64,000 nucleotides of DNA, taken from positions 2,604,001 through 2,668,000 of the forward strand of contig NZ_CP043342.1 in assembly GCF_003594935.2 (NCBI RefSeq). Direction: 5' to 3'. This document shows positions 55,979-63,872 of this stretch, in pieces; the first letter of the stretch is position 1; each line of letters starts with the position of its first letter. This DNA comes from Enterobacter huaxiensis. GTDB lineage: Bacteria > Pseudomonadota > Gammaproteobacteria > Enterobacterales > Enterobacteriaceae. Under the pieces are notes generated by a model, which was given only the letters and a program-made list of their open reading frames with translations, made no database searches and was not told where the DNA came from. Made by a program: the position numbers and the translations under genes.

Positions 55979-56997
55979 CGCCAGCCCATTTCCGGTGCGA
56001 CATGCTTCAGGATAGACTCGATAACATGCGCGTTATAGTCCACGCCAAGCTGGTTCGGCACGGTCAGCAATAGCGTATCCGCCTCGGCGATAGCCTCGTC
56101 CTGCTTCAGCTGTTCGATCAGTTTTTCCGGCTCTGCCGCATAGCTGCGCCCGAAAATAGCCCGGGTTTTCTCATCCAGAAAACCGACGCTGTCGCTGTCG
56201 TTCCTGCTTGCACCAAAATACATCCGGTCGCGATCGTCCATCAGGGCGAAAATGCTGCGGCTGACGGAGACGCGCGGCTGGCGGGTATGCCCGGCTTCTG
56301 CCCACGCCTGACGATAGGCGCGGATCTGTTTCGCCTGCTGGATATGGAACGGCTCGCCGGTTTCATCATCTTTCAGCGTTGAGCTTTGCAGGTTCATGCC
56401 AAGCTTTGCGGCCCACATCGCTGTTGCATTTGAACCCGCCCCCCACCAGATGCGCTCGCGCAAGCCTTCCGAGTGCGGCTCAACGCGTAGCAGCCCCGGC
56501 GGATTCGGGAACATCGGCTGAGGGTTAGGCTTCGCAAAGCCTTCTCCGCGCAGCACCTCCAGCAGCACCTCGGTGTGGCGGCGCGCCATATCCGCTTCAT
56601 TTTCCCCTTCCTGCGGGACATAACCAAAGTGGCGCCAGCCATCAATCACCTGCTCGGGCGAACCGCGGCTGATGCCCAGCTGCAAGCGCCCGCCGGAGAT
56701 CAAATCCGCCGCACCGGCATCTTCCACCATATACATTGGGTTTTCATAGCGCATGTCGATCACGCCGGTGCCGATCTCAATACGGCTGGTTTTCGCCCCT
56801 ATCGCTGCCAGCAGCGGGAACGGCGAACTGAGCTGACGGGCGAAATGGTGCACGCGGAAATAGGCGCCGTCCGCGCCCAGCTCTTCGGCGGCGACAGCCA
56901 GATCGATGGACTGCAGCAGAGTGTCAGCGGCCGAACGGGTTCCTGACTGGGGTGACGGCGTCCAGTGGCCAAATGACAAAAATCCGATCTTTTTCAT
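55975..56997 (-). CDS. luciferase-like flavin monooxygenase (LLM class)
   Basis: 340 residues with the bacterial-luciferase TIM-barrel fold: AEELGADGAYFRVHHFARQ near residue 40 (usual hExHH-type region), RIEIGTGVIDMRYENP, and DLISGGRLQLGISRGSPEQV. Such FMNH2- or F420-dependent enzymes oxidise small molecules. It is cotranscribed with the reductase-like gene, and a LysR gene lies 110 bp upstream on the same strand. Confidence 0.88.
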   Translation of the reverse strand: MKKIGFLSFGHWTPSPQSGTRSAADTLLQSIDLAVAAEELGADGAYFRVHHFARQLSSPFPLLAAIGAKTSRIEIGTGVIDMRYENPMYMVEDAGAADLISGGRLQLGISRGSPEQVIDGWRHFGYVPQEGENEADMARRHTEVLLEVLRGEGFAKPNPQPMFPNPPGLLRVEPHSEGLRERIWWGAGSNATAMWAAKLGMNLQSSTLKDDETGEPFHIQQAKQIRAYRQAWAEAGHTRQPRVSVSRSIFALMDDRDRMYFGASRNDSDSVGFLDEKTRAIFGRSYAAEPEKLIEQLKQDEAIAEADTLLLTVPNQLGVDYNAHVIESILKHVAPEMGWR

Positions 56998-57107
56998 AAT
57001 GCGGTATCCTGGTCTACTTCGGGTTTATTCCACTGTACGCATTACCGGATGAGAATAAATGCCCTTTATTTCACTGAATTCTTCAAATAAATTGATTGAC
57101 TACAGGT

Positions 57108-57980
57108 TTACGTTACCCGCGAAAGATACGCTTTCACCGCTGCATTCGTCTCCTGCGCCCGGCTGATAAGCACAAGATTGGCGCTCAAATCAGGCGCGTT
57201 CAACGGACGGTAAACCAGGCCAGGGATCTGTACCTGCCGCAACGGCGCCGGGATCAGCGCCAGCCCCAATCCCGTGGCCGCCATGGCGAGAATGCTCAGC
57301 GTGCTGCCTGAACGGTACGCAACGTGGCACCGTTCCCCCAGCCTTTGGGTGAGCAGGATAAACAGGTGTTCATGGGCGTCGTGCGCGTCGTAAAGAATAA
57401 GCGGTTGCCCGGCAAGCATCTCGATCGTCAACGCGCCCTGCTCAGTGAAGGGGTGATCGTCCGCCATGGCGACGAGCATGTCCCAGTCGCCGATGCGCCT
57501 GACGGCCATCTCCGGGGAGTCCAGGTTGCTGTTTGCCGGGGTATAGCCGATGTCCAGATGCCCGGCAAGGATCGCCGCAACCTGCTCCTGCGGTCCTACC
57601 TCCTGAATCATCAGCTCCGCATCAGGGAAGGCATAATGAAAACGCCTGAGGTCGGCTATCAGCCTACCGCTAAAAATGGCATTTCCGGCAAAACCTACCC
57701 GCACGCGCCCCGTTTCACCGCGGATGGCGCGCTCAACGGTTAGCCTGGCATGATCCGCCTGCTCCAGCGTTCGCCGCGCTTCCGTCTGAAAAAGCAATCC
57801 GGCCTCCGTCAGTTCGACCCGACGGCTGGTACGCACAAAAAGCGCCCCGCCCAGCTCCGCCTCCAGCGATTTGATCTGCATACTCAGCGCCGGCTGCACG
57901 ATATTCAGCTTTTCAGCCGCACGCCCAAAATGGCCCTCTTCGGCCACGGCCAGAAAGTAACGCAGGTGGCGTAGTTCCAT
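57108..57980 (-). CDS. LysR-family regulator
   Basis: 290 residues from the third in-frame ATG (57980), which GAGG precedes by six bases; the first is at 57995. N-terminal HTH (HFGRAAEKLNIVQPALSMQIKSLEAELG) followed by an effector domain with an AGNAIFSG-type first strand. It lies between the oxidoreductase pair (same strand, downstream) and the NTF2-like/PhzF pair (divergent, 109 bp). It is therefore placed to control both. Confidence 0.9.
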   Translation of the reverse strand: MELRHLRYFLAVAEEGHFGRAAEKLNIVQPALSMQIKSLEAELGGALFVRTSRRVELTEAGLLFQTEARRTLEQADHARLTVERAIRGETGRVRVGFAGNAIFSGRLIADLRRFHYAFPDAELMIQEVGPQEQVAAILAGHLDIGYTPANSNLDSPEMAVRRIGDWDMLVAMADDHPFTEQGALTIEMLAGQPLILYDAHDAHEHLFILLTQRLGERCHVAYRSGSTLSILAMAATGLGLALIPAPLRQVQIPGLVYRPLNAPDLSANLVLISRAQETNAAVKAYLSRVT

Positions 57981-58089
57981 CTCCAACCTCATCAATAACT
58001 AAAAATGATTGATCAGTAATATCTATATATTTCATTTTAGCTTTTTTTCGCGCCAAACTGCATCCCATCACACAACCGGAGAAAGCAAA

Positions 58090-58671
58090 ATGCATAGCCA
58101 ACAAAATGACAGACAACAACTCGCCGATCTGATGACGGGCTGGATCCACCGCGATCTGAGCGAGTGGCAGCAGCTTCGCGAACTCTTCCACCCCGATGGC
58201 ACGATTGAAATCACCTGGTTTGAGGGGCTGGCGAGCGAGTTTGTCGAAGGCTCAATGCGTATGGGGGCCTCTGATTTACGTACCAAGCACGTTATCGCCT
58301 CACCGGTGGTGACCTTCGATGCCAGTGGCACTAAGGCGATCCTTGAGACCAACGCCATCATCATCGCGGAGAACGTTAAGCTGAATATCGGCTGCGAATG
58401 CCACAACCGTTTTTATGATCTGGCAGAAAAACGAGACGGCGTCTGGAGGCTGTTCCATCGCCAGAGCATTTATGACATGGGTACATTCACTTTCCCGACC
58501 GGGCCCGTCGAGGTAGACCAGAGTATCGTGGCAAAATATCCGCGCGAGTACGCTGCGCTGGCCTATCTGCTGGAGCAAAGCGGGTTTCCCCTGGGCCGCG
58601 TATTTGCCACGCGCGGCAGCGAGCTGGAAGCGAAGATGAAAGATGAGGCCCAACGCTGGTTATCTGCCTGA
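58090..58671 (+). CDS. SnoaL/NTF2-like protein
   Basis: 193 residues from ATG 58090 (GGAGAAAG upstream). The cone-shaped NTF2-like fold is suggested by QLADLMTGWIHRDLSEW, then LFHPDGTIEITWFEG, KHVIASPVVTFD and GVWRLFHRQSIYD. Members are dehydratases, isomerases or binding proteins acting on small polar or aromatic compounds. The following phzF gene begins 43 nt later, so they probably form an operon. Confidence 0.8.
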   Translation: MHSQQNDRQQLADLMTGWIHRDLSEWQQLRELFHPDGTIEITWFEGLASEFVEGSMRMGASDLRTKHVIASPVVTFDASGTKAILETNAIIIAENVKLNIGCECHNRFYDLAEKRDGVWRLFHRQSIYDMGTFTFPTGPVEVDQSIVAKYPREYAALAYLLEQSGFPLGRVFATRGSELEAKMKDEAQRWLSA

Positions 58672-58714
58672 TTTAGCGGTATTACTGTTCTCCCCGCCTT
58701 TATCAGGACAGAGA

Positions 58715-59608
58715 ATGAAAAGACGCTACGTCGTTGCAGATGTTTTTACGGATACCCCGTTCCTCGGTAACCCGGTCGCCGTTGTCATCGATGCTGAAGG
58801 TATGAGCACAGAACAGATGCAGCGGGTTGCCGTTGAATTTGGCTACAGCGAAACGACGTTCGTGCTGCCGCCTGAAAATGCCGCCAATACGGCGCGCGTG
58901 CGGATTTTCACCCCCTCGCGTGAAATCCCTTTTGCGGGACATCCTAACGTCGGCACTGCTTACGTGCTGGCGCAGAACGCCATAATGAACGGGCAAGCGT
59001 TGCCCGACGCGCTGCATTTTGAGGAGATCGCGGGTCTGGTACCGGTGCGTCTTTTACAAGCGAACGGCACGGTGACGGGGGCGGAATTGACGGTGCCAGA
59101 GGCTCTCTCCCGCCGCTCTGAAGTGAGCCCGGCAAACGTTGCCGCCTGCCTGTCGCTGAGCGCAGACGATATCCGCACGGAAGTACACATGCCCGTCGTC
59201 GCCTCGGTGGGCCTGCCCTTCCTGATCGTGGAGCTGGGTTCCCGCGACGCGCTTCGTCGATGCGTGCCGAATTTACAGGGCTTTCGCGCGACTCTGCCGC
59301 TTGATGGCGCGGTATCCGTCTATGCGTATACCACCGATACGGGTGAAGATGCCTCCTGCGATCTGCAGGCGCGCATGTTTACTCCCCGTATGACGGAGGA
59401 TCCAGCAACAGGCAGTGCGACCGCGGCAGCCACGGCGCTGCTGGCATTACATCGGGATAAACCATCCCTCTCGCTGAAGGTCAGCCAGGGCGTTGATATG
59501 GGTCGAGCAAGCGTCCTGTTATCGCACTACGATGCAACGTCAGGAGAGGCGGTAGTTCGCGTCGGCGGGCAGTGTACGATTACGCTGGAAGGGACATTTA
59601 CGCTCTGA
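58715..59608 (+). CDS. PhzF-family epimerase/isomerase
   Basis: 297 residues from ATG 58715 (AGGACAGAG upstream). PhzF fold: [16 protein letters not shown] at the start, catalytic-Glu region [35 protein letters not shown], and [18 protein letters not shown]. Relatives act in phenazine synthesis or as isomerases of unknown substrate; no phenazine genes are near. Probably works with the NTF2-like protein. Confidence 0.93.
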   Translation: MKRRYVVADVFTDTPFLGNPVAVVIDAEGMSTEQMQRVAVEFGYSETTFVLPPENAANTARVRIFTPSREIPFAGHPNVGTAYVLAQNAIMNGQALPDALHFEEIAGLVPVRLLQANGTVTGAELTVPEALSRRSEVSPANVAACLSLSADDIRTEVHMPVVASVGLPFLIVELGSRDALRRCVPNLQGFRATLPLDGAVSVYAYTTDTGEDASCDLQARMFTPRMTEDPATGSATAAATALLALHRDKPSLSLKVSQGVDMGRASVLLSHYDATSGEAVVRVGGQCTITLEGTFTL

Positions 59609-59684
59609 CGTCGAGACGGGTTACCCCCTCTATTCCCTTATGCGATATATTGGAACGATATTTTTATGACAGGTAATATCGACA

Positions 59685-60032
59685 ATGGCTCTGATCCCTA
59701 AAAACTACGCGCGGCTGGAAAGCGGCTACCGTGAAAAAGCTCTGAAAATCTACCCATGGGTATGCGGCCGCTGCTCTCGGGAGTTTGTCTATTCCAACCT
59801 TCGTGAGCTCACGGTCCACCATATCGACCACGATCACACCAACAATCCGGAAGATGGCAGTAACTGGGAGCTGTTGTGCCTGTTTTGCCACGACCACGAG
59901 CACTCAAAGTACACCGAAGCGGACCAGTACGGCACCACGGTTGTTGCAGGGGAAGACGCGCAGAAAGATGTGGGCGTAGCCACGTTTAACCCGTTTGCCG
60001 ACCTGAAGTCGATGATGAATAAGAAGAAGTAG
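59685..60032 (+). CDS. yajD: YajD, HNH nuclease-family protein
   Basis: 115 residues, matching E. coli YajD nearly throughout (LESGYREKALKIYPWVCGRC; ELTVHHIDHDHTNNPEDG; LCLFCHDHEHSKY). An HNH motif is held by four Cys zinc ligands (CGRC and CLFC). Substrate unknown. In E. coli it lies elsewhere on the chromosome, so the position beside ydhR is a local rearrangement. Confidence 0.95.
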   Translation: MALIPKNYARLESGYREKALKIYPWVCGRCSREFVYSNLRELTVHHIDHDHTNNPEDGSNWELLCLFCHDHEHSKYTEADQYGTTVVAGEDAQKDVGVATFNPFADLKSMMNKKK

Positions 60033-60043
60033 CATTCGCTCTG

Positions 60044-60080
60044 CCATCACTGCCCACCCCATCGGTACGGGCGGTGATGG
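60044..60080. terminator. hairpin between yajD and ydhR
   Basis: CCATCACTGCCC (60044-60055) pairs with GGGCGGTGATGG (60069-60080) with one G-T pair. No T-run. It lies between converging genes. Confidence 0.5.
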
Positions 60081-60089
60081 GGGAATCGA

Positions 60090-60398
60090 TTAACTCAGCG
60101 TGCCGTGGTTAAGCGTCGTCAGCGGTTCGTTAACGCCAAATACCTTATACACTACCTCGTCTACGCCCAGCTGCTTAAGGCGGGCCGTGTGCTTTTTGAC
60201 ATACGCGAGCGCGGTATCTTCATCCTGGAACAGGTAAATCCCGCCCGCTTCCTGCCCGGCTTCGTTTTCCGTCCAGACTTTCCAGATAAAGCCCGGCTCA
60301 TGGTTAATTGACTCCGCCAGGCCCACCAGCTGACGCGACATTTCGTCACCAAACGGGCCCTGAAAATCAAAGTGTAACTGCACTAACGTTTTAGCCAT
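60090..60398 (-). CDS. ydhR: YdhR, putative monooxygenase (dimeric alpha/beta barrel)
   Basis: 102 residues (E. coli YdhR 101), with the shared [19 protein letters not shown] start and [16 protein letters not shown]. It belongs to the dimeric ferredoxin-like fold of ActVA-Orf6-type monooxygenases. Its start lies inside the last codons of the DUF1294 gene (16-nt overlap), so translation is coupled. Confidence 0.93.
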   Translation of the reverse strand: MAKTLVQLHFDFQGPFGDEMSRQLVGLAESINHEPGFIWKVWTENEAGQEAGGIYLFQDEDTALAYVKKHTARLKQLGVDEVVYKVFGVNEPLTTLNHGTLS

Positions 60399-60739
60399 AC
60401 GTCCTCCATGGGTAACAGCATATAAATCCCGACCATCATAGCGATACTGACGATAACACTGAAGACGAACCGGGTTTTAAACGGCTGCTTTTGCGTTTTG
60501 TGGCGGAACAGCTGTTGGCCCAGAATCGCGCCGGGCCAGCCCCCGACCACCCCAAACACCAGCAGGGTGGCTTCCGGCACTCTGCGCCAGGCCTTGCGCG
60601 CCGCCATTTTGTCCATGCCGTATATCACCAGCGTCAGAACGTTGGCGAGCAAAAGCCACGCGGCTACGGGATGCGGTGAAAAAAAACTGCCGACGGCCGT
60701 TACGGCCAGTAACAGATAACAAAAGCGATTGAGATTCAT
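60383..60739 (-). CDS. DUF1294 small membrane protein
   Basis: 118 residues with about four transmembrane helices. The DUF1294 core is clear: [20 protein letters not shown], then [20 protein letters not shown] and FKTRF. Function unknown. Transcribed with ydhR, which it overlaps. K-12 has a related fusion elsewhere with a cold-shock domain; this one has none. Confidence 0.88.
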   Translation of the reverse strand: MNLNRFCYLLLAVTAVGSFFSPHPVAAWLLLANVLTLVIYGMDKMAARKAWRRVPEATLLVFGVVGGWPGAILGQQLFRHKTQKQPFKTRFVFSVIVSIAMMVGIYMLLPMEDVWLKR

Positions 60740-60763
60740 ATGATTAGCTGCGAGTCGTAAACG

Positions 60764-61161
60764 CTACTCCGTATCCAGAAGCGACGTGCCATAAGAGTTG
60801 TCGATGGTACAGAGCCAGCGGTCGTCGCTTTCCTGGCGAAACACGTATGTTGCGCGGCGCGTTGTTCGAAGGGTTCCGTTTTGACCATCCGGGAAACTCA
60901 GCACGGTTTCCATGATAACGAGCGCATTACCGCCCCCTCTATCACCTGCATCTCCCCTTGCTCCACGATAAGCCGATCCTGAAAATAGTCCGATATAGCC
61001 ATAAACGCTTTGCGGATATTCTCTTTCCCTTTCACTATCATGCCGGGTTTTACCACCAGCGCCGCATCTTCAGAATAGTACGCCATAAGCGCGTCATAGT
61101 TTTTCGTCGATATGGCTGTATCGCAGGCTTCTATTATCTGGCGTAATGGATGTGAGTGCAT
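60764..61161 (-). pseudogene. frameshifted SnoaL-like/DUF4440 gene
   Basis: The frame from ATG 61161 reads MHSHPLRQIIEACDTAISTK and continues to GEMQVIEGA, then breaks at a G-run (C-run at 60933-60937 on the plus strand). The correct continuation, NALVIMETVLSFPDGQNG and onward to SYGTSLLDTE, lies in the next frame, ending at 60764. The span is 398 nt, one less than a multiple of three, so a single-base deletion explains it. Restored, it would be about 132 residues of the NTF2-like family. Either a recent real mutation or a homopolymer sequencing error. Confidence 0.85.
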
Positions 61162-61182
61162 GAACGTTTCCTCTTCAGGCGC

Positions 61183-61422
61183 TTAGTCTGCCACCAGCCA
61201 CATCTCGGCCTCTTCAAACATCTCTTCTAACATGCGGTTCAGCTTTTCACGATCGCTTTTACTCGCATCGCTGTTCAAGCCGTTCGCCTGCATCGGCTTC
61301 ACCTTCACCTCTGCATCCGGAAAAATGCGGTGGACTCGCCGGGTTAGCTCGTCCAGGATGATCTCTCTGGCACCGGCCAGTCCCTCAACATTTCGTTTGT
61401 CGTAAACCAGTTCGACGAACAT
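61183..61422 (-). CDS. msgA: MsgA, DinI-family protein
   Basis: 79 residues, the size of Salmonella MsgA, with the family pattern MFVELVYDKRNVEGLAGARE and ANGLNSDASKSDREKLNRML and an acidic C-terminus (EEAEMWLVAD). DinI relatives modulate RecA filaments during SOS; MsgA was named for survival in macrophages. A LexA box stands 18 bp before the ATG, so it should be SOS-induced. Confidence 0.9.
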   Translation of the reverse strand: MFVELVYDKRNVEGLAGAREIILDELTRRVHRIFPDAEVKVKPMQANGLNSDASKSDREKLNRMLEEMFEEAEMWLVAD

Positions 61423-61440
61423 ACAAGCTCTCCATGAATA

Positions 61441-61456
61441 CTGTTTTAATATACAG
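61441..61456. promoter_or_regulatory. LexA (SOS) box before msgA
   Basis: CTGTTTTAATATACAG fits CTGT-N8-ACAG exactly at the conserved CTG-N10-CAG ends, with an AT-rich centre. Confidence 0.88.
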
Positions 61457-61736
61457 CATTTTTCACTATGGGGAGTATGTCTGTCAAGGCAGTCTGCCAG
61501 ACGCCGCTGAGGCTGATAGTTGCTGCGCTTTTAGAGTAGCGATTATAGGTGCAATTCAGCGTCATACCGCCGCCAGAAAAGCGCTATATGCTGCAGCTTC
61601 GCGCAATGCCTGGCTTCCGGACGCGCCGATGTTGAGAAATATTCAGGATTTCGCAAAATCATGAAACGCTTCCATACATGGTTAATACCTGTAGAGAGTC
61701 ATTCTTTATTCACATGCAGACGAAACCCACGCCTTT
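61457..61736. other. 280-bp intergenic segment with no supported gene
   Basis: A plus-strand open frame (61434-61664) crosses it but starts within the LexA box, lacks a ribosome-binding site and resembles no protein I know. Nothing else is visible. Confidence 0.5.
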
Positions 61737-61776
61737 AGCCCAATAAAACGTCCCCAAAGGGACGTTTTATTGGGCT
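61737..61776 (-). terminator. 18-bp perfect-stem terminator of the sugar operon
   Basis: Bases 61737-61754 are the exact reverse complement of 61759-61776, with loop CAAA. The stem includes TTTTATT next to the GC-rich tip. It touches the stop codon of the phospho-hexuloisomerase gene and so ends the minus-strand operon. Confidence 0.75.
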
Positions 61777-62336
61777 CACTCAAGATTTGCATGTCGCTGG
61801 AACATTGTGTCACTTGTTTCACCAAGACGGGACATCAGCTCAAGCACGATTGCATCATAGGTTATAAAGCACAGCTGCTCAAAAGCGGAACCCATTGGTT
61901 GAGAAAAAGAGCCCTCTTCACGGCCATTATCTTCTTTCACCGTGCCAGGCAGTACAAGAATGCTGCTGGCCAGTTTGCCGATTGTTGATTCCGCTTTCAT
62001 CGTGACGAGCGCTACATTTACCCCGCAGGAATCGGCCTTCTTCGCCAGACTAACAAGACTACCCGTCTCTCCGCTTCCGGAACCGATGATCACCAGATCC
62101 CCATCCTGGGTATGAGGCGTGGAAATATCGCCTATGACGCTGACTGAAAACCCAAGATGTAGCAGTCTGTTTGCAAACGCGCGGATTGCAATACCGCTTC
62201 GTCCCGCACCCTGCAGAAAAATATGTCTGGCGTTTTTAATCTGAGCAATAAACTGCTCTGCCTGAACGTCGTCAATTTTTAAAGCATTTTGCTGAAGTTC
62301 GCCCAAAATAGTAAACGTGTTCTGTTGAACGCTCAT
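61776..62336 (-). CDS. hxlB: 6-phospho-3-hexuloisomerase-like SIS protein (HxlB type)
   Basis: 186 residues, a single SIS domain: FLQGAGRSGIAIRAFANRLLH, VIGDISTPHTQDGDLVIIGSGSGET, and a C-terminal FEQLCFITYDAIVLELM helix. Length and motifs match the HxlB/PHI family, which converts D-arabino-3-hexulose 6-phosphate to fructose 6-phosphate. Its usual partner, hexulose-6-phosphate synthase (HxlA), is not in the window. It is the last gene of an operon with an SDR and an epimerase, so it probably works in the catabolism of an uncommon sugar or polyol. Confidence 0.8.
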   Translation of the reverse strand: MSVQQNTFTILGELQQNALKIDDVQAEQFIAQIKNARHIFLQGAGRSGIAIRAFANRLLHLGFSVSVIGDISTPHTQDGDLVIIGSGSGETGSLVSLAKKADSCGVNVALVTMKAESTIGKLASSILVLPGTVKEDNGREEGSFSQPMGSAFEQLCFITYDAIVLELMSRLGETSDTMFQRHANLE

Positions 62337-62351
62337 ATGTTCTTCCTTCTG

Positions 62352-63104
62352 TTATGCAATGGTACGGCCGCCATCCATCAAAATTGTCTGACCCTGAATG
62401 TAGGAGTTGTCTTTATCAGCCAGGAAAATCGCAAGATTGGCAACGTCATCAATGGTACCAAGGCGACGAACCGGGATTTTTTGCAGTACAGCATCAAGGT
62501 CCGCCTGGGTTGGGTAGTTAACGCGCATCATTTCGCCGGTATCAATGAGCCGAGGTGCGATAGCGTTAACATTTACCCCTTTTGGCCCCAGCTCCTTGGC
62601 GAGACCGCGAATCAACCCTTCACCGCCAGCTTTACTTGCCGGGTAACTCACCCCGCCACCGGTACCAGACAGTGCAGAACCTGAAGAGATATAAACGATA
62701 GAACCGCTGTTCGTGGTGAAATCGTTGTAGAACGCCTTCACGGTATTAAACAGACCGGTCAGGTTGATAGCGATCGTTTTATTCCATTCTTCAAAGGTAA
62801 TATCACTTACCTTGTTCGCAAACGCCACGCCAGCATTAAGAACTAAAATGTCGATACGGCCAAAAGTCTCAAAAACTTTTTCTCGCACATTATTCAAAGC
62901 CTGTGGGTCGGATACATCTGTTTTGATAAATAAGGAACTCACATTATCAAACGTCAGTTCAGCGGCCGTTTTCTTTCCGTTCTCTTCGTTGTAATCAACG
63001 ATGACAGTATGCGCACCGCGTTCTGCAAATTGCCTGGCAATACCTTTCCCAATGCCGTGCGCTCCGCCTGTTATTAATGCGACTTTACCTTCGAAATTAC
63101 TCAT
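62352..63104 (-). CDS. SDR dehydrogenase of the sugar operon
   Basis: 250 residues from ATG 63104 (AGGAG nine bases upstream; an ATG two codons earlier is only three bases from it). Classical SDR: TGGAHGIGKGIARQF, NAGVAF, and Ser-Tyr-Lys in SSGSALSGTGGGVSYPASKAG, ending with GQTILMDGGRTIA. Likely oxidises a sugar alcohol or sugar phosphate. It lies 15 nt upstream of hxlB. Confidence 0.9.
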   Translation of the reverse strand: MSNFEGKVALITGGAHGIGKGIARQFAERGAHTVIVDYNEENGKKTAAELTFDNVSSLFIKTDVSDPQALNNVREKVFETFGRIDILVLNAGVAFANKVSDITFEEWNKTIAINLTGLFNTVKAFYNDFTTNSGSIVYISSGSALSGTGGGVSYPASKAGGEGLIRGLAKELGPKGVNVNAIAPRLIDTGEMMRVNYPTQADLDAVLQKIPVRRLGTIDDVANLAIFLADKDNSYIQGQTILMDGGRTIA

Positions 63105-63209
63105 TCCCATCTACTCCTAACGTTTTTTAACAACGGGGAGGCTTACCTCCCCATGTAGGTAATTAACTGGTTATTACATAAATTTGGCAGACGTTCAGAT
63201 TGCTATCGT

Positions 63210-63854
63210 TTACTGAATTGATGCTCTTAATGATTCATAACTTTCTTTTGGATTGCTATTGAATAATGCACCACCCACGACGATCAAATCGGCACCGGCT
63301 TCTTTAACCTTTTTCGCAATTTCAGCGTTAACGCCACCATCGACTTCAATCTTAATGTTGCGCCCTGCAATTAATTTTTTAGTGTTTCTTATTTTCTCCA
63401 GACTTTTCTCAATAAATGTCTGACCTGGCTGACCGGGGTTTATGGTCATAATAAGAATATAATCGATATCATCCAGGAGGTATTCGATTACGCTGTCAGG
63501 AGTGGCTGGGTTTAATACTATACCGGCCTTACGCCCTGCCTTCTTAATTTTCTGAAGAATAAAATGCACATGAGGGGTGGATTCATAGTGCACTGAAATC
63601 ATTTCGGCTCCAGTATTGATGACATCATCTATATGTCGTTCTGGATTTGCCAGCATCATATGAACATCGAACATCATGGAACTTGCCTTTTTCATTGCGG
63701 CAATCTGGTTCGGGCCAAAAGCGATATTACTGACGTAAGTTCCATCCATTAAATCCACATGCAGGATCTCAGTTTTCTCCGCCTCAAGAAACTGGATTTC
63801 GTCCTGCAAGCGTAATAGGTTTGCACCAAAGATTGATGGTAATATTTGTGCCAT
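63210..63854 (-). CDS. ribulose-phosphate 3-epimerase-family enzyme (AlsE/SgcE-like)
   Basis: 214 residues from ATG 63854; an ATG five codons upstream lacks a Shine-Dalgarno, whereas GGGG precedes this one. Rpe-type TIM barrel: LPSIFGANLLRLQDEI, catalytic HVDLMDGTYVSN, MFDVHMMLANPE, MTINPGQPGQTFI, and phosphate loop EVDGGVNAEIAKK...VGGALF. Housekeeping rpe has about 225 residues and lies elsewhere. The sugar operon context favours a specialised epimerase, for example for allulose 6-phosphate. Confidence 0.88.
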   Translation of the reverse strand: MAQILPSIFGANLLRLQDEIQFLEAEKTEILHVDLMDGTYVSNIAFGPNQIAAMKKASSMMFDVHMMLANPERHIDDVINTGAEMISVHYESTPHVHFILQKIKKAGRKAGIVLNPATPDSVIEYLLDDIDYILIMTINPGQPGQTFIEKSLEKIRNTKKLIAGRNIKIEVDGGVNAEIAKKVKEAGADLIVVGGALFNSNPKESYESLRASIQ

Positions 63855-63872
63855 TGTACTTAACCCCATGAA

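Noticed and set aside
61434..61664. 76-codon plus-strand frame divergent from msgA
   Set aside because: It starts within the SOS promoter, has no ribosome-binding site and no protein-like pattern.
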